A DNA stretch of 64,000 bases from an uncultured Flavobacteriales bacterium (GTDB lineage Bacteria > Bacteroidota > Bacteroidia > Flavobacteriales_D > Crocinitomicaceae), in the NCBI GenBank assembly GCA_903945495.1, contig CAJAVU010000002.1, positions 1-64,000 of the forward strand, given 5' to 3'. Shown in pieces: positions 18,995 through 29,805 of the stretch. The notes below the pieces were generated by a model. The model was given only the letters and a program-made list of their open reading frames with translations. It did not search any database and was not told where the DNA came from. The stretch's first letter is position 1, and every line of letters starts with the position of its first letter. The position numbers were made by a program, and so were the translations under genes.

Positions 18995-20893
18995 ATGGGA
19001 AAAATAATTGGAATTGATTTAGGAACTACCAACTCGTGTGTTTCTGTGATGGAAGGAAATGAGCCAGTAGTAATTGCTAACTCAGAAGGAAAAAGAACAA
19101 CACCATCAGTAGTTGCATTCGTAGAAGGTGGTGAGCGTAAAGTTGGGGATCCAGCGAAACGTCAAGCAATTACAAATCCAACAAAAACGATTTCTTCTAT
19201 TAAGAGATTCATGGGATCTTCGTATGATGAAACGAAAGCAGAGGGTGGACGTGTTCCATACGATGTAGTAAAAGGAGATAACAATACACCTCGCGTTAAA
19301 ATCGACGATCGTTTGTATTCTCCACAAGAAATTTCAGCAATGATTCTTCAAAAAATGAAGAAAACAGCTGAAGACTATTTAGGTCATGAAGTAAGTGAAG
19401 CGGTTGTAACTGTTCCTGCTTACTTTAACGATGCGCAACGTCAAGCAACGAAAGAAGCTGGTGAAATCGCTGGTTTAACAATTAAACGTATTATCAATGA
19501 GCCTACTGCAGCAGCATTAGCTTATGGTTTAGATAAAAAAGGAATTGATCAAAAAATCGTTGTATTTGACTTTGGTGGTGGAACGCATGACGTTTCTATC
19601 CTTGAGTTAGGTGACGGAGTTTTTGAAGTATTGGCTACAGACGGAGATACGCACTTAGGTGGTGATGATGTTGATGAGGCAATTATTCAATGGTTGGCTG
19701 ACGAGTTCAAAAATGACGAAGGTTTAGATTTGCGTCAAGATCCAATGGCATTACAACGTTTGAAAGAAGCAGCTGAGAAAGCTAAAATTGAACTTTCTTC
19801 AACAAACTCTTCTGAGATCAACTTGCCATACATCATGCCAGTGAACGGTATTCCAAAACACTTGGTAAGAACATTAAGCCGTGCAAAATTTGAGCAATTA
19901 ATTTCTGATATCGTTGAAAGAACAATCGCTCCATGTCGTTCAGCAATGAAAAACGCTGGTTTGACAAATAGCGATATCAACGAAGTAATTTTGGTTGGTG
20001 GATCTACACGTATTCCAATCATTCAAGATGCAGTAGAGCGTTTCTTCGGAAAAGCACCTTCTAAAGGAGTTAACCCAGATGAGGTTGTTGCTGTCGGAGC
20101 TGCGATCCAAGGTGGAGTATTAACAGGTGAAGTAAAAGACGTATTGTTATTAGACGTTATTCCTTTATCAGTTGGTATTGAAACAATGGGTGGAGTTTTC
20201 ACTAAATTGATTGAAGCGAATACAACAATTCCTTCTAAAAAATCAGAAGTGTTCTCTACGGCATCAGATAACCAACCTTCAGTTGATATTCACGTATTGC
20301 AAGGTGAGCGCTCAATGGCGTCAGATAACAAATCGTTAGGACGTTTCCAATTGACAGATATTCCACCAGCGCAAAGAGGGGTTCCTCAAATCGAAGTAAC
20401 TTTTGATATTGATGCGAATGGTATCATGAACATTTCGGCAAAAGATAAAGGAACTGGAAAACAACAATCAATTAAGATTGAAGCTTCTTCAGGTTTATCA
20501 GACGAAGAAATCCAACGTATGAAAGCAGATGCTGAAGCGAACGCTGAAGCGGATAAAAAACGTCGCGACGAAGTTGAATTAATCAACAAAGCGGATTCTA
20601 CAATTTTCCAAACAGAAAGACAATTGAAAGAATACGGTGATAAAATTCCAGCTGATAAAAAACAACCAATCGAAGATGCATTGGCTGAATTGAAAGCTGA
20701 ATTCGAAGCGCAAAATGTTGCAAATTTAGAAGCAGCAATGGAAAAATTAAACAATGTTTTCCAAGGAGCTTCTCAAGATATGTACAACGCTGCTAACGGT
20801 GGAGCTGAAGCTGGTGGTTCTCAAGAGAACGCTGGTAATCCAACTGACGAAGTTACAGATGTAGACTTCGAAGAAGTAGATGAAAAGAAATAA
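18995..20893 (+). CDS. dnaK: Molecular chaperone DnaK (Hsp70)
   Basis: 632 residues. ATPase domain with [16 protein letters not shown] at the N-terminus, [39 protein letters not shown] and [14 protein letters not shown]; linker [15 protein letters not shown]; substrate-binding domain and a helical lid ending [16 protein letters not shown], the usual acidic tail. FGGGT is followed by H rather than F (often FGGGTFDVS), a small variation near the phosphate loop. Single gene here, without grpE or dnaJ. The leader and the 3' repeats are described separately. Confidence 0.98.
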   Translation: MGKIIGIDLGTTNSCVSVMEGNEPVVIANSEGKRTTPSVVAFVEGGERKVGDPAKRQAITNPTKTISSIKRFMGSSYDETKAEGGRVPYDVVKGDNNTPRVKIDDRLYSPQEISAMILQKMKKTAEDYLGHEVSEAVVTVPAYFNDAQRQATKEAGEIAGLTIKRIINEPTAAALAYGLDKKGIDQKIVVFDFGGGTHDVSILELGDGVFEVLATDGDTHLGGDDVDEAIIQWLADEFKNDEGLDLRQDPMALQRLKEAAEKAKIELSSTNSSEINLPYIMPVNGIPKHLVRTLSRAKFEQLISDIVERTIAPCRSAMKNAGLTNSDINEVILVGGSTRIPIIQDAVERFFGKAPSKGVNPDEVVAVGAAIQGGVLTGEVKDVLLLDVIPLSVGIETMGGVFTKLIEANTTIPSKKSEVFSTASDNQPSVDIHVLQGERSMASDNKSLGRFQLTDIPPAQRGVPQIEVTFDIDANGIMNISAKDKGTGKQQSIKIEASSGLSDEEIQRMKADAEANAEADKKRRDEVELINKADSTIFQTERQLKEYGDKIPADKKQPIEDALAELKAEFEAQNVANLEAAMEKLNNVFQGASQDMYNAANGGAEAGGSQENAGNPTDEVTDVDFEEVDEKK

Positions 20894-20897
20894 GAAA

Positions 20898-21000
20898 TAG
20901 CGTTAGCTATTGATTGAAGCAAACGTTAGAGCAGCTTAATTGAATAGTATTAGCGTTAGCTATTGATTGAAGCAAACGTTAGAATAGCTTAATTGAATAG
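20898..21000 (+). repeat. Tandem 50-bp repeat after dnaK (2 copies, 53-bp period)
   Basis: Unit TAGCGTTAGCTATTGATTGA...TTAATTGAATAG occurs at 20898-20947 and 20951-21000 with two mismatches and a 3-base gap. It begins four bases after the dnaK stop codon. A related single copy follows infC (24139-24179, minus strand). The 345-base stretch from dnaK to kup holds only this repeat and two terminators. Confidence 0.85.
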
Positions 21001-21044
21001 CATTCGCATTTGCTTCGTTTCAAAAAAGTACATTCATAAAATTT

Positions 21045-21074
21045 AAAAGTCCCGCAAGTGCGGGACTTTTTTTT
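21045..21074 (+). terminator. Intrinsic terminator of dnaK
   Basis: Perfect 12-bp stem AAAAGTCCCGCA/TGCGGGACTTTT with a two-base loop and a T-run of eight. Confidence 0.9.
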
Positions 21075-21197
21075 GACATGTATAGTTTTGAGAAAAGTTG
21101 ATAGAAAGACGGTATAAAACCAACGAACTGTTTTTATCTTTATTCTAAATTAAGTTATTACGAAGACTTAAGTTAATCCTACCTTTTACAACCAACT

Positions 21198-21232
21198 AAA
21201 AGCCCCGTCATGTATATAAGGACGGGGCTTTT
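21198..21232 (-). terminator. Terminator of kup, possibly bidirectional
   Basis: Perfect 12-bp stem AAAAGCCCCGTC/GACGGGGCTTTT just beyond the kup stop. A/T tracts on both sides allow action in both directions, backing up the dnaK terminator. Confidence 0.85.
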
Positions 21233-21238
21233 GAATTA

Positions 21239-23248
21239 TTAAATTTCATTCGGTGAAGTATTTTCACCTCTTGTCAATTTGACATTTCCTTTTTTCAACG
21301 AATAGTCCTCATAATCTTCAACTAATTCTTGGTCGTATTGTTTTGTTACACTGATTGGTATGTACTCAACAACGACGTTTGTTTTATCTAAACCAAAGTC
21401 TTCAGCCGGTTTCAAACCTGTTGCTTTAACAAAACGATACGCTTTCACACAAATAGATTCGAAAGCAGTCAATTTATTGTCAGTTGCAACGCGCGAATTC
21501 AACACGATGAATTTAAAGTCAGCTTCTTCGAATTTACCTTTAACGCTGTCAAAAACACTTTCACCAGTTAGCTCACCTTTTTCAACCATTTTGCGCTCAA
21601 TTTTCCGCATCATGTATTCAATTCGGTGTTCTTCCTTAAACCCTAATTGAAGATTTACATAGTAACAAGATTTATCAATGACTTCATTCACTGTATAATG
21701 AACTCCCCATGGATCACTCAAAATATCAAGGTGCAAGAACCAAACAACTCCAGCTTTTCTCGGACGCTTTTTAAATAACGAGAAGAATACTGTTGCATCC
21801 AATCTATTTGGATTGTTACTGCGCGTTGGGTATACAATATTTGATGCTTCGTATTGTAAATTTGGATCGTTTTTAGTGGCGATAAGCAATGGGATTACTT
21901 GCTTCATGGAAATGTACTCCGTAATACTTTTTCGCAATTGTCGCGCTTTGTAATACAAGAATAGAAGAATAAAGAACCCAATTGAAAGTATCAATGTGAA
22001 CGCTCCACCATGCATGATTTTACCAAGGTTGGATAATAGGAAAATCCCTTCGATTGTAACAAAAACGATAAATATACCAATGTATAAGTATTTTAATTTT
22101 GGAGTTCGTAAGATCAATAAATAGGCTAGAAGGAACGATGTCATAACCATGTTAATCGTAATCGCTAGACCATAAGACGCTTCCATTGCTTCTGCTTTTT
22201 TGAAGATTGCAATTACCACTAAACATCCAGCCATCAAAAACCAATTGATGAATGGAATGTAAATTTGACCTTGATGATCAGTAGGATATTTTACTTTTAA
22301 GTTTGTCCAGAGATTCAATTTAATTGCTTCGTTCATTAAGGTGAATACTCCCGTTATCAAGGCTTGAGATGCGATGATCGTAGCTGCAGTAGCGATACCA
22401 ATGGCAAAGTATAACATGTCTTGCGGCACCATTGCATAGAAAACGGTTTGCTTTGGCGCTAATTCAAATCCTGGTGTCAAACAAAGAGCTGCTTGACCAA
22501 GATAGTTGATTACCAAAATTACACTCATTACTGTCCAACTGATTCGGATATTGTGTTTACCGCAGTGACCTAAATCAGAATACAATGCTTCTGCACCCGT
22601 TGTACAAAGGAATACGGCTCCAAGAACCCAGAATCCACCGTCAACATTTGCGACTAGGTTGTATGCGTAATAAGGGTTTAACGCTGCTAAAACTTCAGGA
22701 TTTTTAGAAATATTTATAAAGCCTAGATAAGCAAGAAAAGCAAACCAAATAAGCATTACAGGACCAAAAGCTTTACCAATTGCTGATGTTCCGAACTGTT
22801 GAATCGTAAAAAGCGCAATGATAATTCCAACAATTACTTGATAAACAGGAAAGTCAGGATTGACATTGTTAATACCTTCAACTGCTGATGAAATCGATAT
22901 GGCGGGAGTAATAAAGCCATCTGCTAGGAGCGTAGCGCAACCTATCAATGCTGGAATAATAATCCATTTTACCCGTTTCGCCTTTAGGAGTGCGAATAAA
23001 GCAAAAATTCCACCTTCACCTTTGTTATCGGCATTCAAGGCAAAATATATATACTTGATCGTTGCTAAAAGAATTAATGTCCAAATAACTGCTGATAATC
23101 CACCATAAATTAAATCATGATCGAAATTTTTACCATTTCCTGTAATTGCTTGAAAAACATAAAGTGGTGATGTACCGATGTCTCCGAAAACGATACCAAT
23201 TGTAATAAGAACTCCGGCAAGCGATGCCTTGTTTGTATTAATGGACAT
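21239..23248 (-). CDS. kup: Kup family potassium uptake protein
   Basis: 669 residues, normal length for KUP/HAK/KT transporters. N-terminal helix ITIGIVFGDIGTSPLYVFQAI is the family signature. It has about twelve membrane segments, GEGGIFALFALLK and ADGFITPAISISSAVEGI, and a cytoplasmic C-terminal domain after about residue 440. It carries K+ with protons across the inner membrane. A well-formed promoter lies just upstream. No neighbouring gene gives extra information. Confidence 0.95.
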   Translation of the reverse strand: MSINTNKASLAGVLITIGIVFGDIGTSPLYVFQAITGNGKNFDHDLIYGGLSAVIWTLILLATIKYIYFALNADNKGEGGIFALFALLKAKRVKWIIIPALIGCATLLADGFITPAISISSAVEGINNVNPDFPVYQVIVGIIIALFTIQQFGTSAIGKAFGPVMLIWFAFLAYLGFINISKNPEVLAALNPYYAYNLVANVDGGFWVLGAVFLCTTGAEALYSDLGHCGKHNIRISWTVMSVILVINYLGQAALCLTPGFELAPKQTVFYAMVPQDMLYFAIGIATAATIIASQALITGVFTLMNEAIKLNLWTNLKVKYPTDHQGQIYIPFINWFLMAGCLVVIAIFKKAEAMEASYGLAITINMVMTSFLLAYLLILRTPKLKYLYIGIFIVFVTIEGIFLLSNLGKIMHGGAFTLILSIGFFILLFLYYKARQLRKSITEYISMKQVIPLLIATKNDPNLQYEASNIVYPTRSNNPNRLDATVFFSLFKKRPRKAGVVWFLHLDILSDPWGVHYTVNEVIDKSCYYVNLQLGFKEEHRIEYMMRKIERKMVEKGELTGESVFDSVKGKFEEADFKFIVLNSRVATDNKLTAFESICVKAYRFVKATGLKPAEDFGLDKTNVVVEYIPISVTKQYDQELVEDYEDYSLKKGNVKLTRGENTSPNEI

Positions 23249-23262
23249 AAATTAAATTTGAA

Positions 23263-23292
23263 CAAATGTAATTGAAATCTAAGGATTGCAAA
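23263..23292 (-). promoter_or_regulatory. Promoter of kup (TTTG-N18-TACATTTG)
   Basis: On the minus strand a TTTG is followed after 18 bases by TACATTTG, an exact Bacteroidota -33/-7 pair, 14 bases before the kup ATG. Confidence 0.65.
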
Positions 23293-23364
23293 TGTAAGTT
23301 GATAAAAATCTTTATGTAAAATTGATAGACGATAGAATTTTTCAATTTTATCATACATAAATGC

Positions 23365-23400
23365 AAAAAAAAATCCCGATTCCTAAAAGGATCGGGATTT
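23365..23400 (-). terminator. Terminator of the thrS-infC-rpmI-rplT operon
   Basis: Perfect stem AAATCCCGAT/ATCGGGATTT followed on the minus strand by a run of T; 23 bases after the rplT stop. Confidence 0.9.
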
Positions 23401-23423
23401 TGCTATATAGAGAAATGTACTTT

Positions 23424-23771
23424 TTATTTTTTCACTGCATCAACAACCGCCTTGAAAGCTTCAGGGTGGTTCATCGCTAAATCTGCAAGAACTTTACGGT
23501 TCAATTCGATTCCACTTTTGTGAACAGCTCCAATGAATTGAGAATAGCTCATTCCGTGCTGACGTGCACCTGCGTTAATACGCGCAATCCACAAAGAACG
23601 GAAGTGTCTTTTCTTTTGTTTACGACCTTCATAGGCGTAATTTAAACCTTTTTCAACTGCGTTTTTCGCAACTGTCCAAACGTTTTTTCTGCGTCCAAAG
23701 TAACCTTTGGCAAGCTTCATCAAGTTTTTTCTACGAGCTCTTGATGCTACGTGATTTACTGATCTTGGCAT
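23424..23771 (-). CDS. rplT: 50S ribosomal protein L20
   Basis: 115 residues, the standard size. [73 protein letters not shown] is unmistakable L20, highly basic. Last gene of the thrS-infC-rpmI-rplT operon, followed by a terminator. The 111-base gap to rpmI holds no gene; in some bacteria L20 binds its own leader RNA, but I see no clear structure proving this here. Confidence 0.98.
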   Translation of the reverse strand: MPRSVNHVASRARRKNLMKLAKGYFGRRKNVWTVAKNAVEKGLNYAYEGRKQKKRHFRSLWIARINAGARQHGMSYSQFIGAVHKSGIELNRKVLADLAMNHPEAFKAVVDAVKK

Positions 23772-23882
23772 AATTTCTAGTTTTTTGATAAAGAGTGCGA
23801 CTTTGTTTCAGTCGACTTAGTTACTCGTTACCGGGTTAACAATAATAAAACCTAATCATGTTATCGAATCATCCTAAGATGA

Positions 23883-24077
23883 TCAGATACACAATTGTAC
23901 TTTAATGTTCGACAAATCTGATTTATCAACTAAACCAGCTGCTGTCAAATTTCTCTTACGTTTTTTAGACTTCTTAGTTAAGATGTGACTTTTAAACGCG
24001 TGTTTTCTTTTTAATTTACCGCTTCCAGTTACTGTGAATCTCTTCTTAGCACTAGATTTAGTTTTCATTTTTGGCAT
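23883..24077 (-). CDS. rpmI: 50S ribosomal protein L35
   Basis: 64 residues, very basic: [63 protein letters not shown], a clear L35. Sits between infC and rplT in the conserved order. The 102-base gap to infC contains a copy of the repeat also found after dnaK. Confidence 0.97.
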   Translation of the reverse strand: MPKMKTKSSAKKRFTVTGSGKLKRKHAFKSHILTKKSKKRKRNLTAAGLVDKSDLSNIKVQLCI

Positions 24078-24138
24078 CTCTCTTCGTTTTTAAAGGTTAC
24101 CTCTATATAGCTTCTTTTAAGGTAGTTCTTTTTGTTGG

Positions 24139-24179
24139 TCGCGCTAACGCTTGCTAACAATCAAAAGCTACGCTTTTTC
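24139..24179 (-). repeat. Single copy of the dnaK-type post-stop repeat, after infC
   Basis: Minus-strand reading from the infC stop: GAAAAAGCGTAGCTTTTGAT... aligned with GAAATAGCGTTAGCTATTGAT... after dnaK, with small gaps and about five in six bases equal by eye. It contains the short inverted pair CGTTAGCGCG. Confidence 0.65.
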
Positions 24180-24728
24180 TTATTTCTTTTTCGGGTTGAT
24201 CATAATGATCATTCGTTTTCCTTCCAATTTTGGTAGTTGTTCTACTGCACCGATATCTGCTAACTCTTGCGCAAATTTCAATAATAAAATCTCACCTCTG
24301 TCCTTGAAAACGATCGTACGACCGCGGAAAAACACATATGCCTTCACTTTTGAACCTTCTTCCAAGAATTTACGCGCATGCGCCAATTTGAATTGGAAAT
24401 CATGGTCATCCGTGTTGGGACCAAAACGAATTTCTTTCAAAACAACTTTACTTTGTTTCGCTTTCAATTCTTTTTGTTTTCTTTTTTGGTTGTATAAGAA
24501 TTTACGGTAATCCATAATCTTACACACTGGAGGAACAGCATTTGGTGAAATCTCAACCAAGTCTAGTTCTTGCTCTTCTGCTAAACGAATAGCATCTGCA
24601 GTTGACATTACTTTCGGTTCTTCACCTTCAATTACCAAACGGATCTCACGTGAAAGAATTTTCTCGTTAATCTTGTGTTGGTCTGCTTCCTCTCTTCTTA
24701 CAAAAGGTTTTTTTGTGTTTTTTCTCAT
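24180..24728 (-). CDS. infC: Translation initiation factor IF-3
   Basis: 182 residues. Two IF-3 domains: N-terminal ([60 protein letters not shown]) and C-terminal after a basic linker ([44 protein letters not shown]). It uses a normal ATG start, not the rare ATT of enteric infC, so AUU-based autoregulation is not indicated. Eight bases after thrS. Confidence 0.97.
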   Translation of the reverse strand: MRKNTKKPFVRREEADQHKINEKILSREIRLVIEGEEPKVMSTADAIRLAEEQELDLVEISPNAVPPVCKIMDYRKFLYNQKRKQKELKAKQSKVVLKEIRFGPNTDDHDFQFKLAHARKFLEEGSKVKAYVFFRGRTIVFKDRGEILLLKFAQELADIGAVEQLPKLEGKRMIIMINPKKK

Positions 24729-24736
24729 TTAATTAA

Positions 24737-26680
24737 TTAAACATTAGATGATAACTCATCTTCAATCGATTTTTGTACTAACTCAGCAAATTTTTCAACA
24801 CTCATTGAGCCTTTATCACCATCACCTCTTTGGCGAACAGAAACCTCAGTGTTTTCAGCCTCTTTCTCACCAACGATAAGCATAAATGGTACTTTTTTCA
24901 ACTCAGCGTCGCGTATCTTCTTGCCAATCTTTTCGTTACGATCATCAACGAATCCGCGAATATCGTAATTATTTAGCAATTCTGAAACTTTTTCTGCGTA
25001 GTCGTTATATTTATCCGAAATTGGTAAAATAGCAAATTGTTCAACAGCCAACCACAGTGGGAAGTCTCCTGCACAGTGTTCAAGTAATACTGCAACAAAT
25101 CGTTCCATCGAACCAAATGGCGCACGATGAATCATTACAGGTCTGTGTTTTTGATTATCAGCTCCAGTATATTCCAATTCAAAACGCTCAGGTAAATTGT
25201 AATCTACCTGAATTGTACCCAATTGCCATTCTCTTCCTAAAGCGTCTTGAACCATGAAATCCAATTTCGGCCCGTAGAATGCTGCTTCACCATATTCAAC
25301 AACAGTTGGAAGATTTTTTTCCGCTGCTGCCTCAATGATTGCTGTTTCTGCTTTTACCCAATTTTCTTCAGCTCCAATATATTTTTTACGGTCAACTTGA
25401 TCACGTAAAGAAATTTGCGCTTTGAAATTTTGGAAATCCAATGTTTTCAAAACGTAAAGAACAATGTCAATTACTTTTTTGAATTCTTCTTTAACTTGCT
25501 CCTGTGTACAGAAGATATGCGCATCATCTTGCGTAAATCCACGAACACGTGTCAAACCATGTAATTCACCAGATTGCTCGTAACGGTAAACAGTTCCGAA
25601 CTCAGCAAAACGTGCTGGTAAATCTTTGTATGAACGTGGTTTTGATTTGAAAATCTCACAGTGGTGAGGACAGTTCATCGGTTTCAAGTAAAACTCCTCG
25701 TTTGGATCTGGAGTTCTAATTGGTTGAAATGAGTCAGCACCATATTTTTCGTAGTGACCAGAAGTCACGTACAATTCTTTGTTTCCAATGTGAGGAGTGA
25801 TTACTTGTTGGTAACCAGCTTTACGTTGTGCTTTCTTTAAGAAATTTTCCAAACGCTCACGCAAAGCAGCTCCTTTCGGCAACCACATTGGTAATCCTTG
25901 TCCAACTTTCTGAGAGAAAGTAAACAACTCTAATTCTTTTCCTAATTTACGGTGGTCACGACGTTTTGCTTCTTCAACTTTTTCTAAATATTCAGTTAAA
26001 TCAGCATTTTTTTGGAACGTGATTCCATAGATACGCGTTAATTGCTTGTTATTTTCATCACCTTTCCAGTATGCACCAGCAATTGAAGTTAACTTCACCG
26101 CTTTGATGAATCCAGTATCAGGAATATGTGGTCCACGGCATAAATCTGTAAAATTTCCTTGAGTATAGAACGTGATGCTGCCATCTTCTAACCCTTCGAT
26201 TAATTCGATTTTGTATGGATCTTGTTTTTCTGTGAAATACGCTAATGCATCAGCTTTAGAAACTTCTTTACGGATGTAAGGATTTTTCTCTTTCGCCAAT
26301 TCTTTCATTTTTTGCTCTACTTTTTCCAAATCTTTCTCGGAAATAGAGTACTCCATGAAATCTACGTCATAGTAGAAGCCATTGGCAATTGGTGGTCCAA
26401 TCGCTAATTTAATTCCAGGGAAATAAAATTCTAAGGCTTCTGCCATCAAGTGTGCAGATGAATGCCACATGGTCGATTTCCCTTCGGTGTCGTTCCAGGT
26501 CAATAATTGCAAGGTGCAGTCATTGTTCAAGGGGCGAGTTGCATCAATCACTTGACCGTCTACCTTAGCGGCAAGTACATTTCTAGCAAGACCTTCAGAT
26601 ATGCTTTTTGCGACATCCAACGAAGTTGTGCCGTTTTCACATTGTCTTACTGATCCATCCGGAAGAGTTACGTTAATCAT
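24737..26680 (-). CDS. thrS: Threonyl-tRNA synthetase
   Basis: 647 residues. TGS domain at the N-terminus ([26 protein letters not shown]), editing domain with [11 protein letters not shown] and [10 protein letters not shown], class II catalytic core ([59 protein letters not shown]) and anticodon-binding C-terminus. First gene of the thrS-infC-rpmI-rplT operon. A TATCTTTG box lies 21 bases upstream. No T-box or other leader is possible in the short gap to comEC. Confidence 0.98.
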   Translation of the reverse strand: MINVTLPDGSVRQCENGTTSLDVAKSISEGLARNVLAAKVDGQVIDATRPLNNDCTLQLLTWNDTEGKSTMWHSSAHLMAEALEFYFPGIKLAIGPPIANGFYYDVDFMEYSISEKDLEKVEQKMKELAKEKNPYIRKEVSKADALAYFTEKQDPYKIELIEGLEDGSITFYTQGNFTDLCRGPHIPDTGFIKAVKLTSIAGAYWKGDENNKQLTRIYGITFQKNADLTEYLEKVEEAKRRDHRKLGKELELFTFSQKVGQGLPMWLPKGAALRERLENFLKKAQRKAGYQQVITPHIGNKELYVTSGHYEKYGADSFQPIRTPDPNEEFYLKPMNCPHHCEIFKSKPRSYKDLPARFAEFGTVYRYEQSGELHGLTRVRGFTQDDAHIFCTQEQVKEEFKKVIDIVLYVLKTLDFQNFKAQISLRDQVDRKKYIGAEENWVKAETAIIEAAAEKNLPTVVEYGEAAFYGPKLDFMVQDALGREWQLGTIQVDYNLPERFELEYTGADNQKHRPVMIHRAPFGSMERFVAVLLEHCAGDFPLWLAVEQFAILPISDKYNDYAEKVSELLNNYDIRGFVDDRNEKIGKKIRDAELKKVPFMLIVGEKEAENTEVSVRQRGDGDKGSMSVEKFAELVQKSIEDELSSNV

Positions 26681-26701
26681 GTTTCAATTCAATTTTGCTA
26701 G

Positions 26702-26709
26702 CAAAGATA
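26702..26709 (-). promoter_or_regulatory. -7 box (TATCTTTG) of thrS operon
   Basis: Exact TAnnTTTG on the minus strand, 21 bases before the thrS ATG, in the 63-base divergent gap to comEC. Confidence 0.5.
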
Positions 26710-26743
26710 ATGATTCACTTGAATTTTAAAGCTACGAAATGGG

Positions 26744-28792
26744 TTGGATTCAACTTATTCTGTCATAATTTTTGTTTTTTCAAAAAAAAGTGTTCATTTG
26801 TATCTGATATTGAAACCATTAACGGACTTGAAACTACATTTTTTCTCTGCACCTTTTCTGCCAATAAGTATCTGTTTTGGAAGTGGAATTTTACTTGGAT
26901 TTGAGAATCAAAATTCAACGCTTTTTTTTATTTCCCTGTTTTTAATTGCTTTGATATTTTTTGGAGTGACACTTGCTGCAAAGTTACAATCGACAAAAGC
27001 ACTTTACACATCGATTTTTGTTTCTTTTTTCTCTTTGGGCGCATTGTCAGTGCATGAACATTTAGGTTTGTTAAATTCTGCTAGACTTGAAAACAATTAC
27101 CATGAATTTGATCCTTTACAAGTTGAAATCAATGAAGTTGGTACATCGACATCCGATTGGGTAAAAATTGTTGGTAAAGCGCAATTTCTCTTTCATAATG
27201 AAAAGAAAATTGAATTGAATGAGTCAATTGTTTTGTATGTTAAAAATGATGGAAATCTCTTATTGAAAGGAGATGTTGTACTAGTTAATTCGAATTTAAA
27301 CAAAATCAAAAATAACGGAAATCCCGGCGAGTTTGATGCTGAAAACTATTGGTCCAAAAAAGGAATTTTTTACACTGCATTCGTTGGAGAAGATGATTAT
27401 AAATTATTGGAACATCAACCATCGAATTGGTTGGTGCAGAGCATGGAGTCTTGCCGAATATATTTGAGTGAATCACTTTCTGAAAATTTAGAAGGAAAGG
27501 AATTGGCAATTGCACAGGCCCTAATTCTCGGTGACAAAAGTTTGTTGGATCAGGAAGTGAAAAATAGCTTCACGAATACAGGAGCAATGCATGTGCTCGC
27601 TGTTTCGGGTTTACATATTGGGATCATCATGCAAATTCTAATGGTTGTTTTGGGGTATTTCCCCAAAGTAATAAGTCGAAACAAAGCGTTAACTGCAGTG
27701 TTAATTGTCATGTGGATTTATGCGTTTATAACTGGCATGTCACCTTCTGTCGTACGCGCTGTTTTTATGTTTTCCGTTTTGGTAATCGCACAATTGTTTG
27801 GAAAGCAATATCATTCAATTAATGCCTTGTTTTTTACTGGATTTGCGCTTTGTTTGGTAGATCCATTTGTTATGTATGACATTGGATTTCAATTATCGTT
27901 TTTAGCAATGTTGGGAATCTTTTTGCTTTACAAACCCATTGGTGAACTTATTTATATCGAGAACAAGTGGATGCGAATAGTGTGGGAAGGAACGGCAATT
28001 GGTTTCGCGGCTCAACTAATGACAACTCCATTATCACTTTATTATTTTCATCAATTTCCGAATTATTTTATTCTCACGAACATTGGTTTAATGGCATCGT
28101 CTGGTTTGATTTTAGGTGTAGGAATTTTCTTATTTGCAACGAGTTGGTGGAAAGCCTTATCAAAAATTACAGGAATTGTTTTGACTTGGGTGATATTTTT
28201 GTCACTCGCGTTCATTGAATGGGTGGAAGGATTGCCTGGTGGTGTTGCCTACGGATTTACACTTTCTTTAATGACTGTGGCTGGATTCACTCTTTTGGTT
28301 TTGATCTTATTTCTTCTTGTCAAAAATAAACGCCATCAGTCTATAGGTTTAGGACTTGGGTTTGTATTGTTAATGCTCATTGTTTTTGATCGCTTTCAAA
28401 ACATGAGTAACAACGAGTTTTGTGTTTTTAATTCAAAACAAGTGGTCTTCGTTGTTAAGAGTGAACAGAGTCTATTTTGTTTTTACAAAGCGAAAAAGGA
28501 GGATTTTGATAAAGTTGAAAAAATGGTGGATGCGTATCGCAAAATTTATCCTGCCGATGTACACTACTTCGATCTAACCCAAAAGAATTATTCTGTTTCC
28601 TCACAATCGTTGAATGTGAGAACAACTAAAAGGGGAGCGAATTGGGAAGTCAAAGTGAACAATAAACAATATGTTTTAGTTACTAATTATGATTCAAAAA
28701 CATCAATGAAAGGTCAAAGAATTGTCATGCCCTACATCGAAAGTTCTACTTCCTATGAATTGTCAAAAGGAGCGTATCGAGCAAAACTCTAA
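26744..28792 (+). CDS. comEC: ComEC/Rec2 family competence membrane protein
   Basis: 682 residues from the TTG in the track. There is no ATG near, so the real start could be another TTG such as 26828 (LKLHFFSAPFLPI). N-terminal DUF4131-like region with membrane helices, then the ComEC core: ALILGDKSLLDQEVKNSFTNTGAMHVLAVSGLHIGIIMQIL. Many more helices follow and a soluble tail begins near residue 560. The metallo-beta-lactamase domain of the Bacillus protein is absent, as is common in Bacteroidota. Likely the inner-membrane DNA-uptake channel. Its last four bases overlap the facing lipoprotein gene. Confidence 0.85.
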   Translation: MDSTYSVIIFVFSKKSVHLYLILKPLTDLKLHFFSAPFLPISICFGSGILLGFENQNSTLFFISLFLIALIFFGVTLAAKLQSTKALYTSIFVSFFSLGALSVHEHLGLLNSARLENNYHEFDPLQVEINEVGTSTSDWVKIVGKAQFLFHNEKKIELNESIVLYVKNDGNLLLKGDVVLVNSNLNKIKNNGNPGEFDAENYWSKKGIFYTAFVGEDDYKLLEHQPSNWLVQSMESCRIYLSESLSENLEGKELAIAQALILGDKSLLDQEVKNSFTNTGAMHVLAVSGLHIGIIMQILMVVLGYFPKVISRNKALTAVLIVMWIYAFITGMSPSVVRAVFMFSVLVIAQLFGKQYHSINALFFTGFALCLVDPFVMYDIGFQLSFLAMLGIFLLYKPIGELIYIENKWMRIVWEGTAIGFAAQLMTTPLSLYYFHQFPNYFILTNIGLMASSGLILGVGIFLFATSWWKALSKITGIVLTWVIFLSLAFIEWVEGLPGGVAYGFTLSLMTVAGFTLLVLILFLLVKNKRHQSIGLGLGFVLLMLIVFDRFQNMSNNEFCVFNSKQVVFVVKSEQSLFCFYKAKKEDFDKVEKMVDAYRKIYPADVHYFDLTQKNYSVSSQSLNVRTTKRGANWEVKVNNKQYVLVTNYDSKTSMKGQRIVMPYIESSTSYELSKGAYRAKL

Positions 28793-29697
28793 TTCAAAAG
28801 TTTTTTCTCTGTTAATTGAAGGAATTCGTCAAAAATGAGGGAATAATTACGCGTAACTTGAACATTATTTTCATTCATTTCAACATAGCTGCAGTTTAGC
28901 TTGTATCCGATTAGTATTTCTTCCTTTTTATCGTTTATTTGAACTAATTGTTCAATTGCCGAAAATTTATCTAAATGGTTCACGTAACTGTTTCCATGAA
29001 GATTTTTCAACGCTGAATATCGTAACAATGTTTCTATGTCGAGTGTGCGGTTTTTTGTAGCGTAATCCATTAAATTTAAGGTGTGAAGAATGAATGCATC
29101 TCGTTTGCTTCCTGTTAGATTTCTACTTACTGATTTATAATAGGCATAAAATTCTTTTTCCCCTTCAGTTGGCGGGTAACCGACTGTGATAAATGCTTCC
29201 TCGAATAAGTACACTTTGTACATTTCTTCATATTTCTTAGGTAAATAAACACTTTCATTTAAATGAACATCGTCTATTTTTAAATCGTTTGAAAGTCTGA
29301 AATTTCCATCATAAATTTCAAAAGTATCACCTTTCACCAAGGCGAAAATGTGATTTTCTATGTAAATAACTTTATTGGTATCATTCAATGAAATCATTCG
29401 TTGATTTTCAATTAGATTATCCAGTCTTTTATCGGAAATCCCCTTTTTTTCATTACTGTATTTTTGAGCAAACAAGGAATCTAATTTCTGATAACTTAAA
29501 GGTTTAATTGTTTGAGGTGTTGCAAAGGCTATGGATTTATAGCGAATATCAGACTTGCTAAATGTTCTGGTTAGATATGCCTCGATTGAATCGTGTCGTC
29601 TTTGTTCAAAAGCTGCGGGAGATTCTATAGGTGTATATGTTAATCCGCAAGAACCAATCGAAACGAAAATGAATATGAAAAAGATGAAACGAACCAT
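28789..29697 (-). CDS. Lipoprotein of unknown function
   Basis: 302 residues. N-terminus MVRFIFFIFIFVSIGSCGLTYTP has a lipobox (IGSC). The body is mixed alpha/beta with no motif I know; ILHTLNLMDYATKNRTLDIETLLRYSALKNLHG is probably helical. It follows dnaN on the same strand but has its own promoter box and lies behind the dnaN terminator, so it is a separate unit. Its 3' end overlaps comEC by four bases. Confidence 0.6.
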   Translation of the reverse strand: MVRFIFFIFIFVSIGSCGLTYTPIESPAAFEQRRHDSIEAYLTRTFSKSDIRYKSIAFATPQTIKPLSYQKLDSLFAQKYSNEKKGISDKRLDNLIENQRMISLNDTNKVIYIENHIFALVKGDTFEIYDGNFRLSNDLKIDDVHLNESVYLPKKYEEMYKVYLFEEAFITVGYPPTEGEKEFYAYYKSVSRNLTGSKRDAFILHTLNLMDYATKNRTLDIETLLRYSALKNLHGNSYVNHLDKFSAIEQLVQINDKKEEILIGYKLNCSYVEMNENNVQVTRNYSLIFDEFLQLTEKKLLN

Positions 29698-29720
29698 AGG
29701 TTTGAGTTTAGCTTAATTAC

Positions 29721-29728
29721 CAAATTTA
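29721..29728 (-). promoter_or_regulatory. -7 box (TAAATTTG) of lipoprotein gene
   Basis: Exact TAnnTTTG on the minus strand, 23 bases before the ATG at 29697. No well-placed -33 TTTG. Confidence 0.45.
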
Positions 29729-29760
29729 CGAATTAGATTTAGTCTTTCAGTTTAAAGCAA

Positions 29761-29788
29761 AAAAAAATCCATCTCGAAAGATGGATTT
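29761..29788 (-). terminator. Intrinsic terminator of dnaN
   Basis: Stem AAATCCATCT/AGATGGATTT, four-base loop, then a T-run on the minus strand; 17 bases after the dnaN stop. Confidence 0.85.
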
Positions 29789-29805
29789 AAGATTGAAATA
29801 TTGAA

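Noticed and set aside
21001-21022. A third, degenerate unit of the dnaK repeat
   Set aside because: Only scattered similarity (TAGCATTCGCATTTGC); cannot be separated from chance.
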